A stretch of DNA of 64,000 bases from Syngnathus acus. Taxonomy: Eukaryota; Chordata; Actinopteri; Syngnathiformes; Syngnathidae. Of the stretch, positions 1 to 33,900 are shown piece by piece. A program made the position numbers and the translations under genes. The stretch covers positions 10,169,000 through 10,232,999 of the forward strand of contig NC_051098.1 in NCBI RefSeq assembly GCF_901709675.1, given 5' to 3'. How positions within the stretch are numbered: the stretch's first letter is position 1; each line of letters opens with the position of its first letter. The notes beneath the pieces were generated by a model. The model saw only the letters and a list, made by a program, of their open reading frames with translations, was not told where the DNA came from and searched no databases.

Positions 1-3000
1 AGAGACGAGCAGCGAGTGTTGCGTTCAAGTGCTGATGTGCTTCCTCAGCATTGTTTGAGAACAAAATTTCAACACTGGAAATCGGCACCTTAAATGACTC
101 CGATGAATTTTATATGACATAGTTCCTATTCTTATGACAGGTCACTAATTTGCACAATGTAAAAGTGAAACAAATCGTACAAATGGAGAAACAAATAAAG
201 AATAATTTGATAATAATAATAATAATAATATAGATACTGTATGTATACATTGTATATATAATGATTATGGTAACAATTTTGATCATGATAATAATATTCG
301 TTGTCGTAATAATTGTAAACTAATAACAGCAACAATCGTATTAACAAAATGATATCAATAATCAATAATGTAATCTAATATACTCACAATGACAATGTAC
401 TCAATTGCACATATGTACATTTAACATATAACATATGTACATATCACATGTATGATTACATTATGCTGTACAAAAGTTAGACAAATAGATCAGGGAAATT
501 AATTCAATTTTGATAAATAATTGGAAATTTGTCACTGAAAAGGCAAAAGCCCCATTGTGCCTCCACGTGCACATCTCATCTAGTAATGTAAAAACAAAAT
601 TAATTGCATAATTGCAGGCTATAATAAAATAATGATTATTTTGTAATGAATATCTGACGCTGAAATCATAGATGTGTTTATGCGCTGGATCAAAACAAAG
701 CACTACCAACTTGCAACAGACCGCGGATGGCGTATGCAGGGCTCGTGACGCTAATGCAGAGAGGCAGGTTACTTAAAAAAGAAGCTTTTTAAGAGAAAAA
801 AAAAGAAGGTCCCTGGAGAGCAGCATGCGGACGCGCGCCGCAGCTGGAGCGTACGGGCGGGCTTGCACGAGGATGATGAGGATGAGGAGGCGCACGCAGT
901 CGTTCTCCAAACAAGCTAATTCGATCTGCAGCTCTGGCCCCTTCGCTCTCAAAGCAGCCCAGCGGCGGGGCCTCGGCGAGCTGTGGAAACTTAATTGAAT
1001 TAAACGTCCCGCTAAACTAATTAGACTGCAATCTGCCACGCGAGCTGTCCCTGAGCAAGGTTCGAATTAGGCGCGATGGATTTGTCCCCCCACCCCTCTT
1101 TTTTTCTCCAAAGAATGACGGACAGACTGGTGGCTTCTCCTTTATTTGCCTTTTATGAATTCTCCCACGGGGGACAAGTCACGTGACCGCCCAGAGGTAA
1201 CCGGTGCTCGCGTAAGTGGGAGCGCGCACTTTTACAATCCTACACCGCAACAAAGACATTTGCCTTAATTACCTGGAGTGGCCCCTTCGGGTGCGGGCAG
1301 CGTGGGCTGACTTGTACTTAGTGACGGTGTGGCCCTTTGAGGGATCGGCGACCAACGCGCGACCCTGAAAAGGATGACCCAGCACCAGAGAAGATGGCTA
1401 TAGAGTGTGGCCCTACATATAAAGTCAAAGCTTGATGAGTCGACTTAATCGATCGTCTTTTCAGGACTTTGATGAGCAGGGACACATTTGATAATCGTGC
1501 ACATAAAATGGATGGGGCAGAGGCAATTATCATGAATACAATGACCACATCTAATATGACAGATTCGCTGGCATTTCGTTTCAAACGGATCATACGGGTG
1601 TGTACTTGATATATGAAAAGAAATATTCATTTTAAATGACCAAAGAAGTTGTGGCTCCCGTGTTTCTTTAAGAAACGGGTTTAATTGGCTTTTCAATTAC
1701 GGACACATGTCATATGTCCTTCCTGTCTTTCCGTACTGTGAGGCGCCATGACAGTCTAATCAGGAAAAACAACTCGTCGCCCAAATTCCAAAAACTGCAA
1801 TTACTGGGTGGGTCACACTTTCATTACGTTGCCAAGTTGTGTTTTCTGTGCCAAACACTTGTTGACTCAGGTACATTATTATTCTTCAGTTCAGTTTCCA
1901 TCATCAAATCTTTTTGTTTTGGCAGCTTATTCCCATTTTGCTACCAACCACAGTCACATTGAACAAAAACACACCAGAACACAAAACATACAAAGCTTGA
2001 CTTCTCCTGCATCATTTTTCTTTGCAGCACCTTGAACTCGTCTCCGTTTGTCCTGGCGGCAGAAGGTGGACACTAGAGAGCGAGTGAGTCTGGAGGGAGC
2101 TTATGGGCATGATGGAGAGCCAGGTTTGTGTTTCTCCGTAATCTAATCAGAGAAATGGCAGCAGTCAGAAATAGCCTGGCAAACACACTAAGAGCCTCTT
2201 CTCCTCCCCCTCCGACTTGTCTTCATCCTCGGGGAGGCTTGCATCGATGCACACGCGCGCACCTTCAGACCTTAAGTGCAAAACCTGATCCAGCAGCTAC
2301 TTAAGACAATGAGAAATGTATCTTGCTTACTTTTTGCAGCGTGTTTGCTATATTTCAGAGAGACTTATTCTCATTGAGGCAAACTTAAGTCAAACTTAAA
2401 ATCCCAGCCACTCAAGATTAAATACTCAAGATTTTAGTAGTAACCTACTCCGTGGAATTTGACTGTTTATTCAAAAGACATTTGTAAACAATTGGTCTTA
2501 ATTTGGAAAACAACAAGCAACATATCTTTGAATATTTTCTGGCTTGTTCTGGAACTAATCAAGAACGGAATGATCATTTTATGGTATGCATTTTCTGCCC
2601 TGTCAATTTGGAATGTTTTTGAATAACGGGATGGAAACTGAAAATGTGTTGATTTTAAAATCTTATTCATTGAAAAAAAATCAATGAATTGTTAGCTGCA
2701 GTCTAAAGTTACAAAATTATCCATCCAAATATTATGCAAATAAAATTAAAAAGTTGAACTAGAATTTTCCAAGAATGGAAAGCCAAAATATTGTTAGTCA
2801 TATTTAGACGAGAATGAACCTGCAATGTTGTGTTCTGATATTTTAATTTTATTTTTCAAGCCCTATTACATGAAATTATTATTTTACACGAAATTAACAT
2901 TTTACATTTTAAACCATAAATTATGAATGTAGATGAAATAACGCAGCAGTGGATGAACTAGTTGACGCCAGATTTGTTCCTGTGTTGTTGGGGGGTCCAG

Positions 3001-4340
3001 GCAGAGAATGAATCCTTTTTTTATGCCCCTGTGTGCTAATTCTTCCCTACAGAGAAGAAGACATTCCTGCCGAGTGTATGCGACGTTCTCTACACACCAG
3101 AATTCCAAAGAAATTCTCCTGTCATGTCGTCTCACAAGGTAGACAAGCGTTATTGTCGTATGGCTGCCACCCACCCGCGCGCGCACACAGACACACACAC
3201 ACATCCATCAGCGATGTCAATCAGGACAAACACACGCAACAAAAACTGGAGGAATTTGCTTTTTGTTGTGCTGACTTTTATTCCCAGCGTGTCGGCTGGT
3301 GCACACGAATGTGACAAATGTAGCTCCATTGCATCTCACTTGATCAAACATTCATGATCCATCAATTTATGGGAATATTCTACTCTAATGTGGACATAAC
3401 TCCTCACAATTAGCATGCATAATGGGGAGCAATTCACACCACACAGCAATAAATTAACTAGATTTCATTCAATTGGATGTTCATGGAAGTGAACAACAGG
3501 CAGCTAAACCTTCCTGTTTTTTCAAAACCATTTCTGGTATCATCATCCAATGAGATAATAGTCATGATCCAGTTATTTTTCCTCACAGCTTCTACAACCT
3601 CGGCTTTGCCTGCAAATAAGCACACATTTGTGATAAATAGAATCTTCTTGAATCTGTGCGCTGTGGCGTAAGAGCTGTGAACGTGGCATCTGACATTTCA
3701 CATTAACGACATGAATGAAGCGCTACTACACAACTCTGCTCTAAATGATGTTTCCTCCTCTATTTGCTTGTACAGCGGTACCTTGACTTCACCTCAAGTC
3801 ATTTCGTCACAAAGCTAATCCGATTTTCCCTATTTGAAATGCCATTGATCAGTTCCAATCCCTAAACACACATTTTTTAAAGTAAAAAAATAGCACCACA
3901 TTGTTAAAAAACCTAAAATATAACAAAAACTAAAAAAAAAACATCGTGTAATTAATTACTACTCTTGCGTTGTGCCTTCAAGGGTTGCGGCCAAGTGAGT
4001 GATGTCAGTCTTTGAACATCCTGATCAATAAATGGCAAAATGTTCAAGAGTGACTGTGACAAAAGATCTCATCACACATGCAAACCAGTTTATATTTAAA
4101 TGGAACAATTGATTCAGTGTGATTCAGTAGAATTTCGATTCAAGATAGGATGGATTAGTCAGAGGGGGTGTGGCCTATTCAATGCTCACTTGTAATTCAA
4201 ATTTTTGCTTGTGACAAAAGGCAAAAAAAAAATAACAACAACCCTACATTGTGGCACTCGTGCGTCAAGGTACGACTGTACATGTGTTGTGAAACGCCAG
4301 GCAGTGACGTGAGCTATGTGACAAGACCTTCCCAACCATT
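1..4340. other. Intergenic region downstream of clpb; no gene seen
   Basis: No exon chain, conserved domain or RNA gene could be recognised. The left part (about 100-700) is AT-rich, with a short TAA repeat near 208-230. Around 820-1300 the sequence is GC-richer and contains homeodomain-like sites, described separately. Short open frames here are low-complexity or lack any recognisable family feature. The 3' untranslated region of clpb must lie in the right-hand end of this stretch, because the clpb stop codon is at 4341 on the minus strand. I could not pick its polyadenylation signal with confidence. Confidence 0.6.
992..1024. promoter_or_regulatory. Candidate paired-class homeodomain binding cluster
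   Basis: Positions 992-1002 read TAATTGAATTA, a palindromic TAAT-N3-ATTA site of the type bound by dimers of paired-class homeodomain proteins. A second palindrome, CTAATTAG, follows at 1017-1024. The site fits the published PHOX2-type dimer consensus. In human, PHOX2A is the neighbour of CLPB on this side, so a phox2a regulatory element is plausible. That link is inference: no phox2a exon is in the window and conservation was not tested. Confidence 0.35.
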
Positions 4341-23122
<18,782 letters not shown>

Positions 23123-23194
23123 GGCCAAGAACTCACCCGTCAACGGATCTGGGAAGAAAACGGCTCGTGCGTCAGTAGCCAATGAGTTAAGCAC

Positions 23195-24952
23195 GACAAG
23201 CAGATGTCGTGCAGAGTGAAACGGTGACGCCGGAGTGCCTTTACTGTGTAGCTATTTACAACATCTACACGCATTCAAACGTTTCCCTCATCCTCGAATG
23301 GATAGTGCTCGAATGCGCGGTGCAGTGTGGGATATTGAGTCTCGTTGCGTGTATTATACAGTATGTACGCATGTGCGTTGGCTCGACGCTGTTATTTTAT
23401 ATTACAGCCGCTAGGCGGCGCCAATTCACAAAAGATCAAGATGACAGGTCGGGTGTGTTGAACTTGAGTTTAATATGAAAGAGTAGCATATTGTTTGAAA
23501 TAGTTTTTAAATGGAGAGGAGTAATTCGCCCAACTCTTATTTGTGTGCCTTGTATATTTAGTTTATGTGGTAAACAGTGTACTAGTATGCCCCTGAAATA
23601 TTATTATTATTATTTAGTCACGACACGTTTTCTTATAAATAATGTTCTGCGACTATATGCAATCTCAAAATAGCTACTGTAAAATGGGCGGCAGCTTCCA
23701 CCAAGCAGTAGAGGTTTAATTTATGAAGTGGATATTTTATGTCGCAGCAGCAGACTTAGTGTGCCATGCCATGAATCATTGAGCACATCGTGCTCTCTTA
23801 TCATAAATCAACTTGCACCTTATCCAGACATTTCATTAGGTCACATTGAATGTAAATTTGTCATTGCAAGCACGTCGTCACCCCAAAAAAATCTTCTCTC
23901 AACAAATATAGTGCAACAGTGTTTGATGTGTACATTCAGCCTTGGCCTCAGGTTTAATACTGACTGCCATTATTATTATTTTTTTTTTTTTTTACAGAAA
24001 ACTGCGTTCATAAATGTTTCATTGCAACACAATGACTCGCACAGACATTCAAGATAGCCTTTATCATTAAAAGTAAAAAGTAATCAAAGTGTAACAGTGG
24101 AGGTCACCCAGTCTTTTGTCTTCTTTCTTCTTGGCATGTGGCAGTTTGTTTAGTATTTCGAAAAGCATAAAGAGGATTCTGTCCACTACAAAATGCAATC
24201 ATTTTCGGAATAAGGTATAGCAAGCCATTAGATAACTCGGGGTATTTATTGTCTTGCATAAGCATGGGTGTCCCTAAAAACGCCTCAGTCAAGTGCAACG
24301 TCATCGGTGAGCGAGCAAATGGGTGAATCCCAGCTGCTACATTTACGAGGCGCCCTAAATGCATCACTCGGAGGCGTTCCCATTGAAGCCGTCTACTGCG
24401 TCGCCTGTCTGACGTGGATCAAGCCAAGCGCTGTCACCCTCCCTCCCTCCCTCCCACTCCCTCTTTCGTTTCACGCCGCATCCTCCCAATGATCACCGAC
24501 TGCAGGGATGGAGAACTGGGACCAACCATCACAGGACCAGTGAAGAAGAAATAAAGCAGTGAAAGCCACAGTGCGTCGGTGAGTGTCAAGCGGAAACGTA
24601 ACCATATGGTTGGTCTTCAGAACGGCTGTTTTTTTAGGACTGCTGCTCGAGCGAAACTTATTTGGAACAAACACAAGCTTCGACTGAACCGTTTCGGTGC
24701 TTTTCTCGACGCAGAACTCGACTGTCACCTGTGCGCGCGGCGGAGGCGGTGTCCACACCTCTATTTGACTACTTCATTGTACCTCCCCGAGTGAGCATGC
24801 GCACACATCACAAGACCGCGCTGCAGGTTTCTCGCTAAATTGAATTAAGCTGTTAACTTGTTCAAACACAAGAGGAGGGAGACTCCCTGCAACATTTCCT
24901 TTTTCTCGAAGCCCCGCTCGCGTCCCAACATCTTTTCCCCCGGGACAGAGAC
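23195..24952. promoter_or_regulatory. Shared head-to-head upstream region of clpb and stard10
   Basis: clpb is read leftwards from 23122 and stard10 rightwards from 24953, so the two 5' ends face each other across about 1.8 kb. The stard10 side (about 24280-24950) is GC-rich with several CpGs, as expected for a promoter and 5' leader. A donor-like CG|GTGAGT at about 24578 could mark a non-coding first exon. The middle (23550-24100) is AT-rich with a poly-T run near 23980. Transcription start sites cannot be fixed from the sequence alone. Confidence 0.45.
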
Positions 24953-27900
24953 ATGTCTGGACGAAACGTTACCATCCCGGACGACCAGGCGTTCGCCAGC
25001 TTCAAGTCGGAGTGTCTGAGTGAGGAAGGTTGGACTGTGACCTACAACAAGGGGGGCATCGCCGTGTGGAGCCAGGCGTTGGAGGAGGGCAAGAGTGTCC
25101 ATAAAATTAAGGTGAGTACACGCAACATCATCCAAACGAGAATAGCGTGTATAATATGCAAATATGAAACCGCTGAGCAACATGACGCACGTCTGCAAAC
25201 ATTAGCTGCCCCAATGCGGCTATGAAACTCTATCTAACTTGCACAATATCAAAAGATGTTATGAAATTTACTACACGCTTCTATGAACATGCCTTGCTAC
25301 TCCCTCGACTTCACTCATTTATTTATGAATGACCGCCAACTATCTTGCATGTATGCAGAGAAATGTACTTCTTCAACCGTGAAGTGACAGCAAATGGATT
25401 TTTTTTTTTTTTTTTACTCTTCCATCCCCCTTCCAACCGGTATGATTTTTGTCAGGGCTGATATCGATTATTGGAGATTAAGGAGGATGATAACAGATAT
25501 TTTAAGAGAATATTCATTTGAAGTCAAAAGGAACATTTTGGCACCCATTATTTTCAAGAATACAAACCAAAACGTACATGCCAATTTAAATGCCAATGAG
25601 CATATGGTTATTAAACAGCAGCTTTTCACATTCACTTTTGATGTATTACTTTCACCTTCGCTTTTTAAACAAATGACATCATTATTTGCAAATTGGATCG
25701 AAAAGAGCAAAAACAAAAGTGCAGGCGGTTCCAAGGGTCAGCAGCACATTTGGTCAAGTTCAATGAAGATTTTAACAAATAAATAGCTATCTGAAGTTTT
25801 ATGAAATAAATATAATTTAAATGTTAATCTTTTACACAAAAACTAAGTGCAACATCTCTTATAAAGTGACATGTTGACAGTGTCAATAAAGGAGGAAAAT
25901 TACGTTTTGAAAGGTTAAGTGGACATAGCTGTCATAAATTTATGTTTGTTATTGTTGTGGTTGCCGTTTGCACAGTATACCAAAGTATCTCCAACACTCC
26001 ACAATCTTTTAATCGTTGCCCATTGCTCCACTCCACATTTGATAGAAATTGCTTGCGTCGGAATTTGAATATTTGTCGTGGGAGGTAAGATGGCGGCTTT
26101 GTCAGAACTGTGATGTCACTTTAAACTAGAAAATGAATTGATGGACAATTAGATATAATTCAAACAAACGGGATTATAATTTAATTCGATATGGTGCATC
26201 CCAGTTTGCGAGAATGTGATGCAATGAGTTTTTATGTTATCAATATGAATGAACTGTCACTTAGGCATTCCTTTCAGGTATATTCCTCCAATAATGGTTT
26301 TTCTTAATGTATTTGAAAGTGGAATGATTCGATTCAATGCACTGTTGCACTCGTATTTTTTAAAATCAATTTCCTTATTCCAACCAGTTTTTGTTGCAGC
26401 CCTAATGAATATTAATGCAGTGGACCACAGCACCTGTGGATTCACCTAGTTTGCAGATTTAATTTTTCAACATATTTTCATTATTATTTTTTTAATTTTC
26501 TTCACATAATGCACATTATAAGTTTACCAGCATTTTTGGAAGAATTTTGGGGGTTTAGAATAAAAAAATCTGTGGATTTTCAATGGTCAAGGGTCATTTT
26601 AGTAGTTTGTTGTGGTCTCTATTATCTAATGTACATTTTTAACCTTGTACCGCCATTGCACATGACCTTTTTTTAAAATTGCAATGCGAATTTGCTTGTT
26701 GAAAACTTGTCTTGTCTTCAAATGTGCCTTTGCATGCTTTTATGGTAGACTGATTCTGAAAAACCTTTATGGCTTCCATTCAAGTTAAGCTCAGGATGCC
26801 ATTTCTTGTGGGTATATCCGGGTCAGGGTTGTGTGATCCAGCCAACGGTTGTTTACTTTGCCGAATAAAGTGCGTCCGTGTGCTTTAGGGTGTTATCTTT
26901 GTGTGCAAGAACAGCAACAGCAGGCTTTTCCCAGTCCCCTCCCAGAATTTGCAATGTAGGCACCAGTCAGGACGGCATAGCATTCTCATTATCCAGCACG
27001 ATTCCTCCAGGTACATCCTGGAGCTGTTCTAGTGAAGGTGTATCATGTTTGCAGCAGCTCCGTGTTTGTGTATGCACACAATAAGGTGCTATTTACTCAT
27101 GCTTTCCCCCCCCCCCCCCCCCTTTTGACAGAACAGGCTCAGCAAACAAAGAAGTGTGCAAACGCCCACATATGGGCGGTGCTTCTATCCTATATTGGCG
27201 TGTTAATGTAAATGCTAGTGTAACGGAAGCATGCATTTTTCATGGTCACTTTATCGTCTGTTTGCTTTGCTCTCTGAGCTCTGACATCACACAGTTAGCG
27301 CAGTCACTGAACGTACAGCACTACGTTTACGTTACAGTACCTTTTATTCATCACGCAGCCTCGTCATGAACATCAGTTTTATAATCCAACACCAAATACA
27401 CATAAGCCACTTTAACATAGAGAAACCAAAAAACAGCAACAATGTGAGGAGTCCGTTTTTTTGTTACACACGTAGATGGTTTTGTTTACATTTTGTAATT
27501 TGGCCAATGTGCCAAATAATTTCTGCTGCTTTTCTGCCATACGCACACAGGCGGAATCCTCCTTGATGACTCTTGAGGGGAGCCTCTGATCCACTCACAG
27601 GCTGAGATCTGTTTTTTTTCCCCCTGTTTTGTTGTTGCCCACAAATGTCTTACTAGCGCCAAATGAAGCTTGTGAAAAGCGCAGACACTTTGATGAGTCA
27701 TGGTTTGCGTGGAGTGGTTATGCAAGGCAAGGGTCAAATATCATTTATTATCGTGAGTGGGCACTCCCCGACGGTGTCATGCGGGGCTGTCCAAATCCAG
27801 TCATCGAAGGCAAATAGAGGAGGGCAATATCTAAATTATGCAGGATAGTGGCTCTCGAGGACTAGATTAGGACTCCCCTGGTAGTGGTTCAATAGCCTGA

Positions 27901-30900
27901 CTTGTGTGCTTGGACTCAGACTCAACTTGTATCATGGGGTCAGTTTCTACTCAGTAATGGGAAAGATTTAGATGTGAATGATCGTCTATATTTTCGACTC
28001 TGTCTGTCTGAGCACGGCTGGGACAGGTTCCATCTTCCGGCAACCCTTATTGGGATAAGTGGAATAGAAAATGGATGGTTGAGTGCATAGTGAGTAGGCT
28101 GGGCTTGAAGATCCACTGACAAACCCCAAAACACTCAGTACATTGGGTAACTATCATCGGTTTATCTCTCTTGAAGTCATCACCGTCTCCTTGCTTCATC
28201 TGGTGAGCTAACCAAATTAAAATGTAAACGAATTAAGCTACTTGCTGGGCTGTTTTTCTCCATTCTGACCAGAACATCTCTGACAGCTCAGCGTAACATT
28301 CTCTAAAGCTCCGCCCGTTTCAGTTGGATTGCAAATACTGACGTCCATTCTTTCCTCCTCGAGTCGTTTCAACTCAATGAACTTCGACTCTTGTCTCTCC
28401 TGGATTCAACCAACTAAATCGAAGGCCCAAACGCCCCTATGGTTTTACAACCACTTTAAATAAAAATAGTCACACAACACTTGAAAGTCGCTCAAGAAGT
28501 CAAAGATGAATTCTCGAGTGCATGTTTAGTTTTTCTTTGGCTTTTTGGTGTTTTTTTTTGTTTTGTTTATTTTTGTTTTTTTGTTATTCCAAATGATTAA
28601 CCAGCATTACGGTGAGCCAGCAACACCCAAGATGTCAACCCACCTTACGAAAGCTCAGTTGAGTGAGCATCAAATGACTAAATCTTTTGAGGGCGGAGTT
28701 AAGGTGTGTTTAATTGACTATTGATTATCCATTGTCTTCCTCTTATCCGTGGTTGGGTCGCTGGGCCAACAAGAAGCCTAGACATCCCTTTCCCCACCCG
28801 CTTTGTCCATCTCTTCTGGGTGGATCTGAGACAGGTCCTCCTCATGTACTCCACTCAGTGGAATGTGCCTGGAACGTCCAAGAAGCATCCTCAAAAGATG
28901 CCTAAGCAGTCTCCTGCGGAGGAGCAGAAGCTCCACTCTCTAGAAACTAGAAAGTGACGATGAAAGAGAGCTGCCTTTTTCTTCTATTAATCCTCCATGG
29001 AGTACAAGAGCAGAATGTTCCCCAAGCCCCTCTGGTCTGATTTGTAATAAAGTGACTGGGGACCAAAAGGCACCGACAGTCAATGCTTTTCTTTCTCGTT
29101 CACTCTGTCTCACTAGTGTTTCAATGACCACTTTTTCTCCCGTTGGTACGGCTTTTGCACTCTATACGCGTCCTTGTCTGAAGTGCATCTTTGCTTTTGT
29201 TTTGTCTTCTTATTAACACAAAATCCCTCCGGAATTGTAACTGTGGTAACAGCGGCAATCTGCCCTCAGCTTGTTTCTATTTTAAACATCTGTTCTTTAG
29301 CTAACAGGTAGTCCCCGTTGGTTTTTAGGCATAACCACGCGTAACAATTTGAGAATACACAAATAGAATTATACAGTAACAATGTATTTAAGCCATACTT
29401 TAAAATGTAATATTATTGTGTACAGACTTTCAATCATTCTTAAAGACAGACATCCTACTAAGTTAACCAAATTTGGAATGCCCGCTTCGTTACTTGCTTC
29501 TGTACGTGATCGCTCACCACACACTTCCACATGAATGAATTGATTGCATGTTCCTTTTTCTCTCTTTCTGATGCAGTGTCGGATGGTCACGAAGGATGTG
29601 TCAGCTGAGACCATGTATGATGTTCTCCATGACATTGAGTACAGAAGAAAATGGGACACAAACGTCATCGAGACCTTTGATATTGGAAAGCTTACAGTCA
29701 ATGCAGATGTTGGGTATTATTCATGTATGTTCCACTGATGAGCTATACGCACATGTCTAATGTAACCTACTCAAAATCACAACGGTTTTGTGCATCTGAA
29801 TTTGACAACAGGGAAATGTCCAAATCCGCTCCGTAACCGAGATGTCGTCACGCTTCGCTCCTGGTTGCAAACGGGGAAAGACTACATCATCATGAACTAC
29901 TCGGTTAAACATGCGGTAAGTTCACGCGCAGGCATATGGTCACGTTGGTTGCTGCAACTCAAAGGTGCGTGGAGATACCAATGTAGCCGAGTGAAACAAA
30001 CGACGAGTGCGCGCTGGATGCGTCGGATCAAGGCGGTTCAGTTCAGCAAGCTTTTGAGCTGAATGTGTCGTGTGCATCTGTGCATGTTTTCGTGAATAAC
30101 TCAAGCGTGTTTTATGCTCCTATTGCTTTTGAATTAGATTACTTGAAAAATGCCTGTAGCCAGGTTTTAAATGTCCAACAGTTTTCCCAACTCAAGGTAG
30201 TTATTTCATGCAAAAAAAGTTCAATTGCAAGTTTCAAGAAAGAGTTTTCTTATTTTTTACCGAGCCTGCAGATATGATTGTATTTTAAAATGTTGGGCTT
30301 TATTTATATCTCCAGGAACTCGGTTTTTGTATCACATGACCGGGGAAGTAGCCAGCTGGTGACGCTAATCTCCCGGTTTGTTCTATACAAACAACTGTAT
30401 AATTTCCCGTGTATACTTTTTCTTGGACCCTCCCAGGCTTACTTACTAGGTCTCTCCATGTGCCCAGGTTTATATTTGCCTCCATTGTCATTCAGTCTTA
30501 GTCACTCATGAAATGTTTGCACAAGGATAAGAGCTCTCGCGTGATGATTAGCTGTTCACTTCCACCTCGCCTTCCGCATTCCTGCGTGGAAAAAAACAAA
30601 ACAAAGAACAGAGTGTGTGCTTTATGTCCCGATGTCCCCTATGCTGCATAGAATTGCTAGACAATACTGTATATTTATTTATTCAATAGTCCCATTTGGG
30701 AAACTTCTAACCAGATTATGTGATTCTGTGCTTTAATTTCTGGAATTGATGTCAGCTAAGTACCCACTCAAGTGACAGCATTGCAACTCACATGTCGGTA
30801 TTAAAATCACGGGTAGCTTGTTCAGTTTTTTGAGACCAAGCATTAGGTCAGGAGTTTTTTTTTTTTTTTTTTTTTTTCACGGTATGGTCTTCAGATATTA

Positions 30901-33900
30901 TTGCAATATAATGAAGAAGGATGGATAACATTCTGTCACCAAATAACGTTTGTTTATTTTTGTATACACGAGTAGGCAAGGACACATGATAAGGTTTTGT
31001 CAACTTGAGGCACACACGCATTGCCAAGGTCAATAAATGGCAAACAGTTGCACCTGATCGTAGAAAGCATAAAAAGACAACGAAATCAAATGGAATGTAG
31101 AGCACTTGATCAATTTATGGAACCACACAAAAAAAAACCTTTCAATGACAAGCCATTTTAACTTTATACATTTTTAAACAGAATTTCCATCTGTTTTCAT
31201 TGACTTGAGTCAGAAATGAATCCAGTATAACCACTAAAACACACTGCCTATGTTTAGTAATGTAAGTAAATAACTACAATTTAATCATCATGAAAAAATA
31301 CAGATGAATGAAAAACTATTTTGGTATGCATATGCGTTAGTTAAGCATGCATATTCTACCCTAACATGAAAAAAGGCAAACCCGAAGACTTCATAAACTT
31401 GCTTACTAAATGACCTCTATTACTCATTATTGTTCCCCCAATCATTTACACAGCACGATTCATCGTAGTTACTCAAGTTGGATAATGGTTCGATGAATGA
31501 ATCATCATATGACTAAGAAAGTTTTCAACGTGCCATATTGGCAAAGCACTTAACTGCTAGGCTGAATTTCATATTTTTCCGACGCAAACTTCACATGATC
31601 ACGTGATGCGAATGGCAAGCTCTGACTTGCCATCAAACAGGAAACACCACAAATGGTCACTGATGGTAAACCATTCAGTGGTTTTAGATGCATCTGTGCT
31701 CGAATGTGACAAAGATGAGTAGCTTCATCTCTGCAGAAGCTTGACAATCACACTTTTTGGGTGGAATTGGGCACAAAACTGTTCATGGAATTATAATTTA
31801 GTATGAAAAAAAAAATTTGTTTCACTCAGATAATCTACCCGATTTACAATAGTTTTGTCTCTGTCTTGTTATCCTGTAATTTTGATTTTATTTCAAAAAT
31901 AACAATGAAAACAATAATAATAATCACGTGGGAGGTGTTCCTGAAATGTCGTTATTTTACCTTTTGGTGATAAGCTTCCTGCAATGCTGCATCTGTTGTT
32001 GGAGCATTTGCAAATGGAGTATTTGAAGCTAGCAGGCGGTATCATGAAGTATCTTGAATTGGACTAAGCTCAAAAACTGTGAAGCAACATATAATTAAGT
32101 ACAAGGGCAGGCACCAAAAATAGATAACGTAGAAGCCGGTTCTATTTTCTACAAATCAGATTTCTTCTTCAGGGCCTTTCCTATTCTAATTAGCACAGGC
32201 TATCAACTGGCGACTTTATCATACTGAATAATAAATGAAGATATTAAGTATAAGTAAAGGAGGCAGCGGTGGCAATCGTTTCATCAAACTTAGGAGCTGT
32301 GTTTTGCGTGGACAAAAAGTCAAAGCCATAAACTCCCTTGAAAACATTTCAACGGGAAATCGGTGTGTTTTTGTCTTTCTACAGAAATATCCGCCCAAAA
32401 AGGACATGGTCAGAGCCGTGTCCATACAGACTGGCTACATGGTGCAGAGCCAGGGGCCCAACCACTGTGTCCTCACATACATGGCACAGTTAGATCCACG
32501 GGGTAACTAAGTTATGACGCACTTTGAGCAAAATGCAGACAACACTTGAATGCATGTCATTCACATCAGCAGCGACCTGCATTGCTCACTCTTTCTTTTC
32601 TTCCCTTCTTCTCCCCCAGGTTCATTACCCAAGTGGGTTGTCAAAAAGTTTTCCCACTTCCTTGCACCGGGCGTAAGTCTTCTACAATTTAATAGAGATG
32701 CTAGAAAAATGTGTTTTATGGACAAGACTGTCAGGTTTAGTGGTTGTAGACGAGATCTCGCCTCCCCTCCCCTCAGCACCCCCCATTTTTAACAATGATA
32801 CTGTGTATACCGTTTGGTGAGAGAATACATGGCAGATGGGTTGTTAGAAGCACACAACAGAGGCTGCGGGGCCAGCTCACTCTATACGCTGATGCTGTTG
32901 TGTTACCTCCGTGCCAGACAGCTACTTGGCTAAGCACTTTTGGTTTTCAAGTCCTCTGTTTACATGCAAGACAAGCTCATGCTGAGGTCACATTGTGGCA
33001 TTATTGCCTGCATCAACCATCCATCCATCCATCCATCTTCTTCCGCTTATCCGGGGTCGGGTCGCGGGGGCAGCAGCTTCAGGAGGGACTCCCAGACTTC
33101 CCTCTCCCCAGCCACTTCATCTAGCTCATCCCGGGGGATCCCAAGGCGTTCCCAGGCCAGCCGAGAGACATAGTCTCTCCAGCGCGTCCTGGGTCGTCCC
33201 CGGGGTCTCCTACCGGTGGGACATGCCCGGAACACCTCCCCAGGGAGGCGTCCAGGAGGCATCCTGATGAGATGCCCGAGCCACCTCATCTGGCTCCTCT
33301 CAACGTGGAGGAGTAGCGACTCTACTCCGAGTCTCTCCCGGATGACCGAACTCCTCACCCTATCTCTAAGGGAGAGCCCGGACATCCTGCGGAGAAAACT
33401 CATTTCGGCCGCTTGTATCCGGGATCTCGTTCTTTCGGTCACGACCCATAGCTCGTGACCATAGGTGAGGGTAGGAGCGTAAATCGACCGGTAAATTGAG
33501 AGCTTTGCCTTTTGGCTCAGCTCTCTCTTTACCACGACGGACCGGTACAGAGTCCGCATTACTGCCGACGCTGCACCGATCCGCCTGTCGATCTCGCGCT
33601 CCATCCTCCCCTCACTCGTGAACAAGACCCCAAGATACTTAAACTCCTCCACTTGGGGCAGGATCTCATCCCCGATCCGGAGAGGGCATTCCACCCTTTT
33701 CCGATCGAGGACCATGGACTCGGATTTGGAGGTGCTGACCCTCATCCCGACCGCTTCACACTTGGCTGCGAACCGCTCCAGTGAGAGCTGGAGATCACGG
33801 CCTGAAGAAGCCAACAGCACCACGTCGTCTGCAAAAAGCAGAGACGCGATGCTGAGGTCCCCAAACCGGACACCCTCAACGCCTCGGCTGCGCCTAGAAA

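Larger units (their letters stand above)
25112..29576 (+). other. stard10 intron 1 with decayed repeats
   Basis: The first intron is 4.5 kb and shows no extra coding exon. It contains a poly-T run near 25400, a 17-base C-run at 27106-27122, a T-rich stretch near 28545-28585 and two decayed retroelement tails, listed separately. Confidence 0.5.
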
